DNA of 64,000 bases from Actimicrobium sp035984655 (GTDB lineage Bacteria > Pseudomonadota > Gammaproteobacteria > Burkholderiales > Burkholderiaceae_D). The stretch spans positions 1 through 64,000 of the forward strand of contig NZ_JAXCHT010000018.1 of NCBI RefSeq assembly GCF_035984655.1. Reading direction: 5' to 3'. Positions 22,719 to 33,359 of the stretch are shown piece after piece. Position 1 is the first letter of the stretch; every line of letters starts with the position of its first letter. The notes beneath the pieces were generated by a model. That model worked only from the letters and a program-made list of their open reading frames with translations. It did no database searches and was not told where the DNA came from. The position numbers and the translations under genes are program-made.

Positions 22719-25700
22719 TTAATTGGATTGTTTTTTCTTGCGTTTTTCGTCGGCAGGGTCGGATGATTTCGACTCGGCAGGAGCTGGGGTCGACCCGTCG
22801 CCGAAGCCGAGCACGTCGACCGACAACGTGGTCGAGGTACTGGCCACTTGCGGAGTTTGCGCGGCGAGGGTTTTGGCGATGTCGTCGACGCGGGGGGTGG
22901 CGCTGGTGGGGATGGCGGCGCTGGCCGAGGCTGAGGGTTCGACGGCTGGGACGCCGGAGACGCTGCCTGACGCGACGATGTTGCCCGCGTTCAGAACGAA
23001 GGCGGCGTTGATCTGGATTGAACCGGATGAACGCACACCAGCGTCGCCAGCATCGAACGTACCGCGTGGTGCGACAGCATAGATGCTGCTGTTGGGCTGG
23101 TCGTCGGCGGTTTTCAGGGTGGCGATACCGGAGCCGGAGATGGAGCCTGAGATGTCGATGACGGTGTTGCCGAATTGGTCAGTTGTCAGTAACGGTGGCG
23201 GTGCCGACGACGCTGTTTTGGTGCCCTTGCCGGCATTGAGGTCGCCGTACTGCGAGACCAATGTAATGTCGCCGCCGCCGAGGGTGAACACGCGGCCTTG
23301 GTTGACGAGGAAATCGGTCTTGACCAGCGATGCGACTTCGCCACCACGTACCGTGAAGATGCCCAGCGTTGAAGCGAGCTTCTTCAGATACGACGGCGTG
23401 TTTGCCAATCCAGCGAACACCGAACCGTTCGGTGCGAACAGATTGATGGATCCGCCCTGCTCCGTCTTCAACTGGCTGCCGAAGACATTGATGTTGCCGC
23501 CAGCTGGATTCAGCGTTGGATACAGCGACGCGATCTGGGCATCGAATACAACCAGATCCTTGATCTTGCTCGACTCGGTGAGCTTGGCGAAGAAGATCTT
23601 GTTTAGGTCTGGCTTGCGGGCGTCGAGAAACGCGTTTTGATCCGACACCGACAAGGTCTTGAAGGCGACCCAGGCATCGTTGGCCGATGCGTTGCTGCTA
23701 ATGGCTGGCTGGCGCGCGGCGACGTAGGCAATCATCGCAGTCTGATCCGCCGTCGACAGATCCTTGGCGTCAATATACTTGCGCGCATAACCGCTGTAGT
23801 CGGCGCTGTTGCTACCGGCCAGAATATTGATGCTGCTGCCACCAGCCGGGAGGTAAGGATTATCCAGATTGCCGCGCGTTACGATACCGGAGCCGTCACC
23901 GAGATCGAAGTTGCGACCGGCGATGAAGTCGACGTGGCCGGGGCCGGTGATGGTGTGACCAACCACGTTTGGATTCAAGCCATCGGAAATGATGGTCGAG
24001 TCGACGATGTCGCGACCGGCGACCACACGGGTCACATCACTGGCTGCGAGGTGCTGCACCTTGAAGCCGAGATCCTGAATGTCGCGGCCGGCGATGATTT
24101 CGGCTTTCTTCGACAGGATGAGTGAGGCCACCTGATTTTTGTCGCCGACGACATCACCTGTCAATGCGATGACACGAACTGACGCATCATCGACTGTGTG
24201 CAGCCCGGTCGGGCTGTGGTACGACAATCCGTTCTGCGTACCGTCCAGCAAGGCGCTGTCGCCTTCGCCGGGATTACTGAGTCTCAGAACCCGGGGTGCA
24301 CTGTATGGCGAGAACCCATCGGCACCGACGTCCAGCATGACGATCGACACCAGTCTTGGACTTTTCAGATCGACCGTGCCGCCCGCCAATAGCGACAGTT
24401 GGCCACGCGGCGCTCCCGCCATCACAAACCCGTTTTCGCTGCTCAGATTGCCCGACATTGCAATGGCATCAACGCTGCCCGGCAAAAACGAGAATAGGCG
24501 ATTGTAGGTGCCACCATCGAGCGAAATGGTCGGACCGCCGGCAATGCCGAGCAGTCCTGCCCTGTTCGACAGAAGCACATCGCCAGCGGTTGCCGTCAAG
24601 CGGACTCCGCTGTCGTCGCCGTAAGTCGAGAAGTTGCTGAATGAATTCGTTCTTTGTGCCGCCAGCAAACTGTTCGGCGTCCTGGTTACACCGTAATTTG
24701 CGTTGCTCTGTGGAGTCAGCGTTGGGTTGAACGCGCTTTCCAGCGCAACGCCCTCTCTGGCAGTGACGCCAAATTTCGCGTCGCCAAGAGCAAGGATGGT
24801 ATTGAGGGCGACGGGGATGCCAGTGGTGCTGGTTGGATCAAGCAACAAATTGGAGCCGGCTTTGATTGCCCCATCCGCGTTGATCGTTCCGACGCCCTTC
24901 TGGACGTAGAACGCGCCTCCCAGCACATCGCCGCCCGCGCGCACGACCAGATCACCGCCGCCACTTTCGACCAGCTTCCCACTTGGCGACGTTCCCGGTA
25001 CGTAGGCATTGGTCACAACACTGGCGGAGAGATCCCTGACGCTACCGGTCTCGGCAATCACGCTGATGTCGCCGCCCCCAAATGTCGCAACGCCTTGATT
25101 GAAATAATCGAAGCGCGACCACCATGCGGTATTGAGCGTGGTACTCAACACTTTCGCAAAGACGGTGTTGCCATTGGCATCAATGGTGGTCCGCCCTTGG
25201 CGGAACAGCCAGTTGTTGATCAATTGCGGGACGGGTACGCCGACCACGTCACGCATCGCGTGAATTGTCACCCCACCACCACCACCGGCAAACTCGGCGG
25301 CTGATTTTGCCGTCGTGGCTGCACCGTACTGGCTATTGATGAAACTCGTCGGCGCTGCGAAGTTATTCGCAGCGACAGTGTCAATGTGCATCCCGGCGGT
25401 GTAAATTGTCGCAGCCACCACCAGATTTGGATTCGTATTGCCGTTGGTGCCAAGAACCACGTCGCGGCCGGCGGCAACATCAATCCGCCCGCTGCCGGTA
25501 CGCACCAGGGAAACTGGCTGATCGGTCAAGCTCGAACTGCTGCGGGCAAACTGCAGACTGACGTCGCCGTTTGCACTGCTGAGGTTGACCGCGAGCGGAT
25601 TGGCTGCGCCCAGATCGGCACCTCCAGCGAGACGGTAACTCCAGGAAGCCTTGTTATCGAGCGCCCAGGTCGGCATCGAGAGCTTCTTGTTGGCGATAAC

Positions 25701-28700
25701 TGTTGTCTGCGGCTTGACGAAGCCGTCGCTGATCGATCCGGCAATCGTCAGGTTGCCCGCTGCGCGCAAGGTCAGCGCACCGGGTGCATTATTGAAGCGC
25801 CATGCATTCAAATTCCAGCCACGGTCTTCCGCATTGGTTGCGGTCTCATTGACCGACACCAACAGGTCACCGGTCGAACGAATATCAATACCAGCCTGCA
25901 CCGATGCAGCATTGGCCCCGAGGCGAGCGTTGATGGCAGCGACGTTGTTGGCAAAGCCGGTACCTTCGGAGTAAATGAGGCCGACCGGATTGCCAACCGC
26001 ATTCAGCGCTGCGCTGGCGACCTGCAAGTTACTGTAGGTACCATCGCCGTTGCTGACCGTAGCAAGCTGACTGACTTTGGTGGTGGTGTAGGTTTTGTAG
26101 CCTTCAATTGTCGTCTGCGTACTGCCGACGATGTTTGAATCAATATGACTGATCGCCACATCATCGCCACCGGAACTACCGACCCGCGGAGCGCGCAGCA
26201 GAACCGAGCCGCTACCGCCCGCGCCAAGTCCGCTGACGTTAATCGTGGAACCCGCTTCAAGACTGATATTGCTGCCCACCGCGTTTGATCCGGCCATGTT
26301 GCCATCGGCGTTACCCGTGCCAATAACGACGCGACCGCCGTCACCGGTGGACCCGGCCACATTACTCGCCGCGACGGTAGCCCTGGCCAACAAAGTGGCT
26401 CCGTTGGCGAGGCGGACATTCCCGGATGTGCCGACTGCACTGGCCTGCGAAGCGTACAACTCGATGCTTCCGCCCTTGCTCCCGGTGGCGTCGATGGCGC
26501 CACTAATCGTAACGTTGCCGTTGTCAGCAGAAATGACGGCTTGGTGTGCCTGCAGCAAGCCTGACAACGTCACGTCATCCTGTCGCACCCGGAAGTCGCG
26601 CGACTCGGTGAAGCCGGCGTTGTTGAGTTTTGCGTTCAGGACATCGAACTGGCCGGCACTGGTCAGCCTCGCCACGTCCATTGCAAAGCGACCACGTGTT
26701 TGTTCAGCAGACGAGCCGCCCAGCAAGGTACCATCCATCGTGGCGGTACCAGCGACCGCCTTGACGGTCAAACTGCCTGCGGCAGCGCCGACAGCCGACA
26801 CATCCAGCGTTGCCGCCGTATCGACTGCGACGTTGCCGGTGCCTCCGTTAAGGGTAATGCTGCCTGCGCCGGCATAGGCCGTAGTGCTGCCGAAGGTAAT
26901 TGAGGAACCCGCGGCGCTGATGTTGCCACCGGAAACCCGCACGCCGTTATCGGCCAGCAGGTTGATCTGGCCAGATGGCGTCTTGATCTGCGCATCCGAA
27001 ACAATGGTATCGCCGAGAAAATTCAGCCGGCCACCCATTGGTGCGATGGTAGTCGCCGCTAGTGGCTGCGCCGAATTGGTCAGGGTCAGATGTCCCACTG
27101 CCTGGACGGTTGCATTGCTCAAGCCGTTGGCAACGATGCGACCTGCTGCCAGTGTCAGGTCTTGTTGCGCAACCAGGCTGCCAATGCCGACCGCACGCGC
27201 TTCGCCATTGGCGTTGAGAACACTGTTTCCGTAACCGTTGATGGCAAACGCGCCGGTGCCGAACTCGATATTGCGGGCTTGCACGCCTAAAGCACCTGCG
27301 GTCGAACCCGAAGGCGCCAGTGCGCTGGTCGCACCGGCAAACTGCACGGTGTCGGCAACAAGGCTTGCCTGTCGAGGGCGTACGTCGGCAGGCGTATCGT
27401 AGCCTTGCAGGCCTGAGCCGCGCAGCGTGAGCTTGGTGGTGGCCGCGCTGCCAAGCTTGACAATGCCATACAGGTCAATCGATGAATAACTATTCAATTC
27501 AAGGGCCGACAGGGCGCTTAACGCCGTCAATCCGGCGGTATCAAAATGCAAGCCCGCCGCATCCTGAGGGATGCCATCGCCCAAACTGATGCGGGCAGCA
27601 CCGAGTCCGAGCGCAGCGCCGCCAGCGAGCGCGAAATTGCCGTTAAAGCGAGTGTCCATGGTCGCATCGAGGTAGGCCGATCCAGTCGCCGCGATCACGG
27701 CGCCTTGACGAATGTCGAGAAGGCCGGCATTACGTCCTGGCGCATCACGCAAGATCGATACTGCAGCACCGCCGCTCAGACGCAGCAATGCGCCGTCGGT
27801 GCCGATCTGGTTGCCGCTCGAATCGGTTGACGAAATAATCAGGTTCTGTGGTTTCTGGCGCAGCGTGCCCTCGCCTTTGACGACTGAACCGGCATCAACG
27901 AGCACCGTATTGCGTGCGGCCAGAATGATTTCCGGACCGCTCAGAACGTGGTTCTGGTCATTCTGTACCGTCACGCTGTTTGCGCCGACGGTGACATGGT
28001 TACCATCCGCTTGCAAGTCGCGCAATCCACCCAGCAACAGGCTGTCGGCGCCAAGCGCAGTCAGATCGCTGGCGACGAGCTTGAGTGCATTGCCAGCCAC
28101 CACTTGGTCCTTGTCGGCCACAACAACGATGTCCGGCGCAGAGATGTCTGCACTGCCTCGGCGTCCCGTTCCCGTAGCGCCAAGTTTGATTTGGCCGGCC
28201 AGCACCAGCGATTGAATCGCATCAAATGCCACCCGCCCGCCATCGGCTGGCAGTGCGATTACGGCGACGCCAGTTGCCGCAGCTTGCGCGGTGAAGAAGG
28301 CGTTGCCGGTGTAGCCCTGATAATCCCCGCGGCGGCGAATCACATCACCGGAGCTGACGATGAAGCCGGACGTGCGCGCTGCACCGAGACCAAATGCGGT
28401 CGTATTGCCCGCAACCGTTGCCGAGTGATCGAGATTGACCACATTGTTGGTCGATGACATATCGCGGCTGTTTGGCGCCAGCGTTACGCTCAGCCCACCA
28501 TCGAGCAAGGCATAGTGCGCTGGTAGCAAGGTGTAATAACCGGCGGCCAATGCTGGCGTGCCGGGCACTGCGGCAATTGCGGCAGCAGTCGCCGTGGCCG
28601 GTACGGCAGCTTTGCCGGGAACAGCAGCGATGGCCGACAGATAAATGCGGTCACCGGGCAGCAGGCCGCCGTCTTGGCCGTACTGGAAATCGCGCGGCGC

Positions 28701-31700
28701 GACGCTGGACGTGAAGTTCGGATTGATCGCGAACACCTTGGCGGCGGCGGTCGTGCCGCTGCTTTTGAGAACGTCGGCTGTGCCGTTCGAGCCCGGCGTG
28801 AATTCGTACGAATAAAGATCCCCGCCGCCGGTCAGGTCCAGGGTTGCGCCAAGGGCTGTCTTGATGCTTGGGGCTTTGGCGGTGATCGATTTCTCGGGCA
28901 AGCCGCTTTCGACCAGATTGCCAGTGGCACCAGGATTGAGCTTGAAGGCGACCGAGTTGCCATTGCCATAGTCATACACCCAGTCACGACCATTTTCGAC
29001 CCGGCCAAACGGAATCAATCCGCTGCCGGCGACCGAAGTAATGCTGTTGGCGGCGTAGTTGATGTCCTCGCGCGCGTCGAAGCGAATACTGCCAAACGGT
29101 GCGACGACCCAGCCGTCCTGCACGATGTGATCGGCTTGGCCGATCAGCACGCCACTAGCCGACAGCGGGGTGTCAAGCACGGCCGTGCGGCTATTGTTGG
29201 CAAACGACAGGGTGCTATTGGCCCCCACTGCGTTCAATGTGAATTTGCTTAGGGTCGTCGGGTAGATCCGACTGGCGCGAAGAGTCACGTCGCCAGTAAC
29301 GTCAAGCTGACCAAGCGCGCTCAAATCCGTGCTGTCGGCAGGCTTGGTGGTCTGCGGCTGCGACAAATCGGCCCGGGTAACCCCCACCAGGCGAACATCT
29401 TCGGCGGCATTGAAATTCGCTTTGCTGAAGCCTTGCAGACTTGTATGGCCGATCAGATCGATCGTGTTGGCGTTGATCGTCAAGGCGGCCTTGCCGGCAT
29501 CGGTCGCAATGCTGTTTTGTGCAGTCTGATAGCGGGAATCGGCATTACCAAACTGGACGTAGGCGGCATTGAGAGCGATCACATTGTTGCTGCCGGCATT
29601 GGTCGCGGTGAAATTCGGCGCATCCAGAATGATCGATATGGCGGCATTCAATGACAGCGGACCGCCAGTCAGCGAGAACGTCATCAAGTTCTGGCTCTTC
29701 AGTCCAAGGCGTGCGAATCCCCCGCCAGAAAACGAGTCGGTTGCCAGCCACGCCTGACCTTCAAGGTCAGCTATTTTGTCGCCGGCTTTCAGGCCGGTCG
29801 GAATGTGGCCATTGGCTGCACCATTGGTCAGCGTAAAGACGGGCGCGCCAGTTTCGCCGTTAAGCGCCACATTCTGCCGATCAATCGCAATCGACAGGCT
29901 GCCGCCATTCGAGCCAGCGCCACCCGCACTGCCGCGTGCTGCGCCCGAGAACAGGATGCCTTCGCGCGATTGGAGATCAATCGATCCGCCAGCGCTGGAT
30001 ATCTGCTGCAGGTCAGTCACATTGCGCCCGGACAGGAAACTGACCGGCCCCGAAACAGCGCCACTGACGTCGAAGGTGGAACCGGCCTCAGCGACGATGT
30101 AACCAGTCGCCGAAGTCAACCCGCCCGAGGCAAGTACCTGACCAATCTGGATGCGTCCGCCATCGAGTACTTCACCGGTGGTGATGCCGTTGCCGTTGGT
30201 CGACAGCAAGGCGGCGCTGCCGCGTGCCATCAAGTGGGCATTCGCGCCAAACCAAATGCTGCGGGTGTCGCTATAAAACGTAGTTGCTGCACCGACTTGC
30301 GGCGTCAAGCCGGCGATGATCGTTCCGGCTGGCGCATCAATGGTGCCATCAACAGTCAGCTGATTGCCCGCCAGCAGTGTCACTGTCGCACCGGGGTCCG
30401 TTGTCAGACTGGCGTTGGTGCCGAAGCGCACATTGCCAATCGTGGGGTCAATTTCGCTGGTGGCGCGCAACGTCACACTGGTCGGGGTGCGAGAACCAGC
30501 CGGTCCGGCAACGTCCAGCAAGGCCGGTGCGGCCACGTCACGCATGGAACCGGAGGCCACCGACGCGTAACCTTTGAAGTCGTTGAAGCGCCAGCTGCTG
30601 GCGCGCGGCGACAGGCTTGCACCGGCGGCAACGTCAAGATTGCCCAATGCGCCGATATCGAATTTGGTAAAACCGCCTTGCGAGAACAGGGCTTCCTGCA
30701 GATAGAGATCATTCTCCGGATTCGATGTAGGGATGGCCCCGCCAACAAAAACATTCGCCCCCTGCAGGTTCAACGTACCGCCCTTGCCCATGCTGTAGGC
30801 CGACAGCGACGCCGTGTTATCCAGACGTAACCAGGAGCCACCGGCCAGCGACGCATCGGTGATGATGGCTTTCAGGCTGATGCTGCCGGCATCGCCTTTC
30901 TTGAGCTTTTTCTGCGCACTCAACCACGCGCCGCCGGAAACGTCGATCGCTACATTTTTGCCGATGGTTAATTCACTGCCGGACAGGTCGAGTTTGCCGC
31001 CCTTGGTCACAACATCGCCGGTCGCATTGCCGTTGCCATCACGGCTCGGGCTGGACACGGCAGCATCGTTGCGCCAGGTGCCAGACAGGTCAAAGTTTGC
31101 GCCATCATTGACGGTCGTCGTGCCGAGTGCTTTGGCGCTGACACTGCCACCGCGCGCGGTAACCCCTGCGTTGAACGCGATATTGCCGACCGTGCCCATT
31201 GCCAATTCGCCGCCAGCAGCCAGCGCAACCGGGGCGACCACGTTGATATCGCCTGCAGTAACCGCGGTAATGCGGCTGAAGCCAGCTTTGGCCAACGCCA
31301 CACTATCCAGATCCAGCCGTTTTGCCAGCAATGCCTGATCCGCACTGCCGAGGAGATCAAATGCGTCAGTTGCGGCAGGTGCCACAGCACTGGACGTGGT
31401 GGCGCCACCGATGACGATCTCACCCAAGTAACCGGCGCCAAACAGATTGGCAGTCGACAAACTACTGATACTGTCGTTGCCGATGATCAGCTTGCCACCG
31501 AGAGGACGAAGGGTGGAGCCGACTTCGCGTTGATATTGACCAAGCACGGTGTCGGCTTTCAATGCGCCTTGCATGACGATGACCGGTGCGGAGAACTGCA
31601 CGGTGCCCGCGTCCTTGCCATTGAAGTAAGCGGCCTCGAAATTGCGTCCGTTAGGCAGGTCGACGACACCGTCGTAAATCCGGTTGGCCGAGGCAGTACT

Positions 31701-33359
31701 CAGGTCATACAACGATCCGCCAAATTTCAACTTGGTAGTGTTGACGTACCCGGCCAAATAGCCGATCTGCCCGCCGGAGACATTGATGGTGCTTCCGGCG
31801 CGTTGAATGATGTCTCCCTCCGACATCACCGTGACCTTGCCGCCAACAGCGGTGCGCTCGCCGACCCCACTCGCAATTTTCGCAATGTCAGCGCTGATGT
31901 CAGCAATTTGCGTGGTCTTGCGGATATCGAAGCGCAGCGTTTTTCCACGCAGCGATGAGGTGCGCAACAACACGTTGTCGGCCACCTCGGACAACAACTG
32001 CACGGCAATCACATTGCTGTCGGCTGCCAGTTTGGTGTCCTTGCCGCCGGAGACGTCAATCAAACTGCCGGCGCCAAAATCGACCCTACTGTCGTTCTGG
32101 ATCACGTCCGGGGACGTTGGATTTGCCCGCGCAGTGATGGAGACGTTGCCGCTCTGCGCCAGAATCTGCGCGTTGTCCTGGATGAAAATGTGCGAACCCG
32201 ACAAGTCCACCTGCGACTGCTTGAACGCTGGATCGGTTGGTCCGAATGTGCCGGTCGATTTGTCGTCGACCACGCTGATCTGGGTCCGGCTGGCGGCTCC
32301 CAAGGTCAGCGTGCCGCCGTGCGTAGCCGTCGCATTGTCAGTAACGGCGCCCTTGTCAGCGCCATCTCTGGCGCGCAGATAAATTGATCCGTTCAAATTG
32401 AGGGAAGTCGTCGCCGAGACATTGCCAAGCTGATTGACTGCAAGACCAACCAGCGTGGCATTGCCGCGCTCGACATTGATCATACCGGTGGCGCCATTGG
32501 TTGCGGCACCGCCGGCAGTTGTCAAATTGCTGTTGGAAACTTCAACCAAAACGCCGCGCATGCTGGCATCACTTGGTGCGGCCAGATACACCTTACCGCC
32601 AGCAGCCAACACGACCTGCCCATCCGGCGCGGACAAGGCGCCGTTGTTGGTAACACTCTGTCCTACCAGTAAAATCTTCCCGCCACGCTGGGCGTTGAGC
32701 GAGGCCCTGCCGCTGCCATCGCCCTCAACCAGAACTGAACCGAGCGTGCCTGCATACGACGGGTCGGCGGCAAAAATCGGTGCCAGATTCGGCTGCAGGA
32801 TACCGCCCAGAAAACGGCTATCGTCAATCTTCAGCGTGGTCGCGACCAGCGTGTTCACATTGATGTTGGCGGTCTTACCAAACACAATGCCGTTTGGATT
32901 GTAGATGTACACATGCCCGTTGGCATTGAGCGCGCCATCGATAAAACTCTGGCTGAGGCCACCGTCGACTTTGTTCAGCAACACCGCAGTTGACGAGGGC
33001 TGCACGACATTCAAGGTCGCGTCGGAGCCGATGTCAAAGCCCTCCCAGCTCAAGATACCGGCCGGGCCGGTCTGGGTGATGGTTGCGGTATTGCCGCTCA
33101 CCGAATAAGGCGCGAAGGTTCCGGCCACGGTGCGTGGCGATCGCACGGTGGTGCTGCCCACTGCCAGCGGTTGACTCGCCGGGCCCGTTGGCAAGCTGGT
33201 CGCAATCCGCGGCGTGCGCACTGTTTGCGCGGCAGCGCCGACGCACACGAGTGCGCCCGTCGCCATCAGAACGGTAACGCTGGCCAATCCAGGCAAACGT
33301 CGATAGAACGATGGCAGGGTGCGCATGATTTTCTTCTTTGATTCAGTGAGCTGGTTCAT
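22719..33359 (-). CDS. Giant filamentous haemagglutinin-type exoprotein (TpsA)
   Basis: This 3546-residue secreted protein starts with an extended signal peptide (MNQLTESKKKIMRTLPSFYR, then a hydrophobic core to about 45, AAAQ). The TPS domain follows (about 50-330), with the NPNG motif at 154-157 (YIYNPNGIVFG) and a LSWEGFDIG block, which is the part recognised by TpsB. The rest is repetitive beta-helix sequence rich in Gly, Ala, Ser, Thr and Asn. The C-terminus is a short Pro/Ser/Lys tail (ADEKRKKKQSN) with no toxin or autotransporter domain. ATG 33359 shares one base with the tpsB stop (TGATG); an ATG four codons earlier is less likely. A long fibrillar adhesin or matrix protein is expected. 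Confidence 0.93.
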   Translation of the reverse strand: MNQLTESKKKIMRTLPSFYRRLPGLASVTVLMATGALVCVGAAAQTVRTPRIATSLPTGPASQPLAVGSTTVRSPRTVAGTFAPYSVSGNTATITQTGPAGILSWEGFDIGSDATLNVVQPSSTAVLLNKVDGGLSQSFIDGALNANGHVYIYNPNGIVFGKTANINVNTLVATTLKIDDSRFLGGILQPNLAPIFAADPSYAGTLGSVLVEGDGSGRASLNAQRGGKILLVGQSVTNNGALSAPDGQVVLAAGGKVYLAAPSDASMRGVLVEVSNSNLTTAGGAATNGATGMINVERGNATLVGLAVNQLGNVSATTSLNLNGSIYLRARDGADKGAVTDNATATHGGTLTLGAASRTQISVVDDKSTGTFGPTDPAFKQSQVDLSGSHIFIQDNAQILAQSGNVSITARANPTSPDVIQNDSRVDFGAGSLIDVSGGKDTKLAADSNVIAVQLLSEVADNVLLRTSSLRGKTLRFDIRKTTQIADISADIAKIASGVGERTAVGGKVTVMSEGDIIQRAGSTINVSGGQIGYLAGYVNTTKLKFGGSLYDLSTASANRIYDGVVDLPNGRNFEAAYFNGKDAGTVQFSAPVIVMQGALKADTVLGQYQREVGSTLRPLGGKLIIGNDSISSLSTANLFGAGYLGEIVIGGATTSSAVAPAATDAFDLLGSADQALLAKRLDLDSVALAKAGFSRITAVTAGDINVVAPVALAAGGELAMGTVGNIAFNAGVTARGGSVSAKALGTTTVNDGANFDLSGTWRNDAAVSSPSRDGNGNATGDVVTKGGKLDLSGSELTIGKNVAIDVSGGAWLSAQKKLKKGDAGSISLKAIITDASLAGGSWLRLDNTASLSAYSMGKGGTLNLQGANVFVGGAIPTSNPENDLYLQEALFSQGGFTKFDIGALGNLDVAAGASLSPRASSWRFNDFKGYASVASGSMRDVAAPALLDVAGPAGSRTPTSVTLRATSEIDPTIGNVRFGTNASLTTDPGATVTLLAGNQLTVDGTIDAPAGTIIAGLTPQVGAATTFYSDTRSIWFGANAHLMARGSAALLSTNGNGITTGEVLDGGRIQIGQVLASGGLTSATGYIVAEAGSTFDVSGAVSGPVSFLSGRNVTDLQQISSAGGSIDLQSREGILFSGAARGSAGGAGSNGGSLSIAIDRQNVALNGETGAPVFTLTNGAANGHIPTGLKAGDKIADLEGQAWLATDSFSGGGFARLGLKSQNLMTFSLTGGPLSLNAAISIILDAPNFTATNAGSNNVIALNAAYVQFGNADSRYQTAQNSIATDAGKAALTINANTIDLIGHTSLQGFSKANFNAAEDVRLVGVTRADLSQPQTTKPADSTDLSALGQLDVTGDVTLRASRIYPTTLSKFTLNAVGANSTLSFANNSRTAVLDTPLSASGVLIGQADHIVQDGWVVAPFGSIRFDAREDINYAANSITSVAGSGLIPFGRVENGRDWVYDYGNGNSVAFKLNPGATGNLVESGLPEKSITAKAPSIKTALGATLDLTGGGDLYSYEFTPGSNGTADVLKSSGTTAAAKVFAINPNFTSSVAPRDFQYGQDGGLLPGDRIYLSAIAAVPGKAAVPATATAAAIAAVPGTPALAAGYYTLLPAHYALLDGGLSVTLAPNSRDMSSTNNVVNLDHSATVAGNTTAFGLGAARTSGFIVSSGDVIRRRGDYQGYTGNAFFTAQAAATGVAVIALPADGGRVAFDAIQSLVLAGQIKLGATGTGRRGSADISAPDIVVVADKDQVVAGNALKLVASDLTALGADSLLLGGLRDLQADGNHVTVGANSVTVQNDQNHVLSGPEIILAARNTVLVDAGSVVKGEGTLRQKPQNLIISSTDSSGNQIGTDGALLRLSGGAAVSILRDAPGRNAGLLDIRQGAVIAATGSAYLDATMDTRFNGNFALAGGAALGLGAARISLGDGIPQDAAGLHFDTAGLTALSALSALELNSYSSIDLYGIVKLGSAATTKLTLRGSGLQGYDTPADVRPRQASLVADTVQFAGATSALAPSGSTAGALGVQARNIEFGTGAFAINGYGNSVLNANGEARAVGIGSLVAQQDLTLAAGRIVANGLSNATVQAVGHLTLTNSAQPLAATTIAPMGGRLNFLGDTIVSDAQIKTPSGQINLLADNGVRVSGGNISAAGSSITFGSTTAYAGAGSITLNGGTGNVAVDTAATLDVSAVGAAAGSLTVKAVAGTATMDGTLLGGSSAEQTRGRFAMDVARLTSAGQFDVLNAKLNNAGFTESRDFRVRQDDVTLSGLLQAHQAVISADNGNVTISGAIDATGSKGGSIELYASQASAVGTSGNVRLANGATLLARATVAASNVAGSTGDGGRVVIGTGNADGNMAGSNAVGSNISLEAGSTINVSGLGAGGSGSVLLRAPRVGSSGGDDVAISHIDSNIVGSTQTTIEGYKTYTTTKVSQLATVSNGDGTYSNLQVASAALNAVGNPVGLIYSEGTGFANNVAAINARLGANAASVQAGIDIRSTGDLLVSVNETATNAEDRGWNLNAWRFNNAPGALTLRAAGNLTIAGSISDGFVKPQTTVIANKKLSMPTWALDNKASWSYRLAGGADLGAANPLAVNLSSANGDVSLQFARSSSSLTDQPVSLVRTGSGRIDVAAGRDVVLGTNGNTNPNLVVAATIYTAGMHIDTVAANNFAAPTSFINSQYGAATTAKSAAEFAGGGGGVTIHAMRDVVGVPVPQLINNWLFRQGRTTIDANGNTVFAKVLSTTLNTAWWSRFDYFNQGVATFGGGDISVIAETGSVRDLSASVVTNAYVPGTSPSGKLVESGGGDLVVRAGGDVLGGAFYVQKGVGTINADGAIKAGSNLLLDPTSTTGIPVALNTILALGDAKFGVTAREGVALESAFNPTLTPQSNANYGVTRTPNSLLAAQRTNSFSNFSTYGDDSGVRLTATAGDVLLSNRAGLLGIAGGPTISLDGGTYNRLFSFLPGSVDAIAMSGNLSSENGFVMAGAPRGQLSLLAGGTVDLKSPRLVSIVMLDVGADGFSPYSAPRVLRLSNPGEGDSALLDGTQNGLSYHSPTGLHTVDDASVRVIALTGDVVGDKNQVASLILSKKAEIIAGRDIQDLGFKVQHLAASDVTRVVAGRDIVDSTIISDGLNPNVVGHTITGPGHVDFIAGRNFDLGDGSGIVTRGNLDNPYLPAGGSSINILAGSNSADYSGYARKYIDAKDLSTADQTAMIAYVAARQPAISSNASANDAWVAFKTLSVSDQNAFLDARKPDLNKIFFAKLTESSKIKDLVVFDAQIASLYPTLNPAGGNINVFGSQLKTEQGGSINLFAPNGSVFAGLANTPSYLKKLASTLGIFTVRGGEVASLVKTDFLVNQGRVFTLGGGDITLVSQYGDLNAGKGTKTASSAPPPLLTTDQFGNTVIDISGSISGSGIATLKTADDQPNSSIYAVAPRGTFDAGDAGVRSSGSIQINAAFVLNAGNIVASGSVSGVPAVEPSASASAAIPTSATPRVDDIAKTLAAQTPQVASTSTTLSVDVLGFGDGSTPAPAESKSSDPADEKRKKKQSN

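Noticed and set aside
22719..22900. Contact-dependent inhibition toxin at the TpsA C-terminus
   Set aside because: The last ~60 residues are a Pro/Ser/Lys tail with no VENN-type boundary or toxin domain, and there is no small immunity gene downstream; the next gene is the ExbB fusion.
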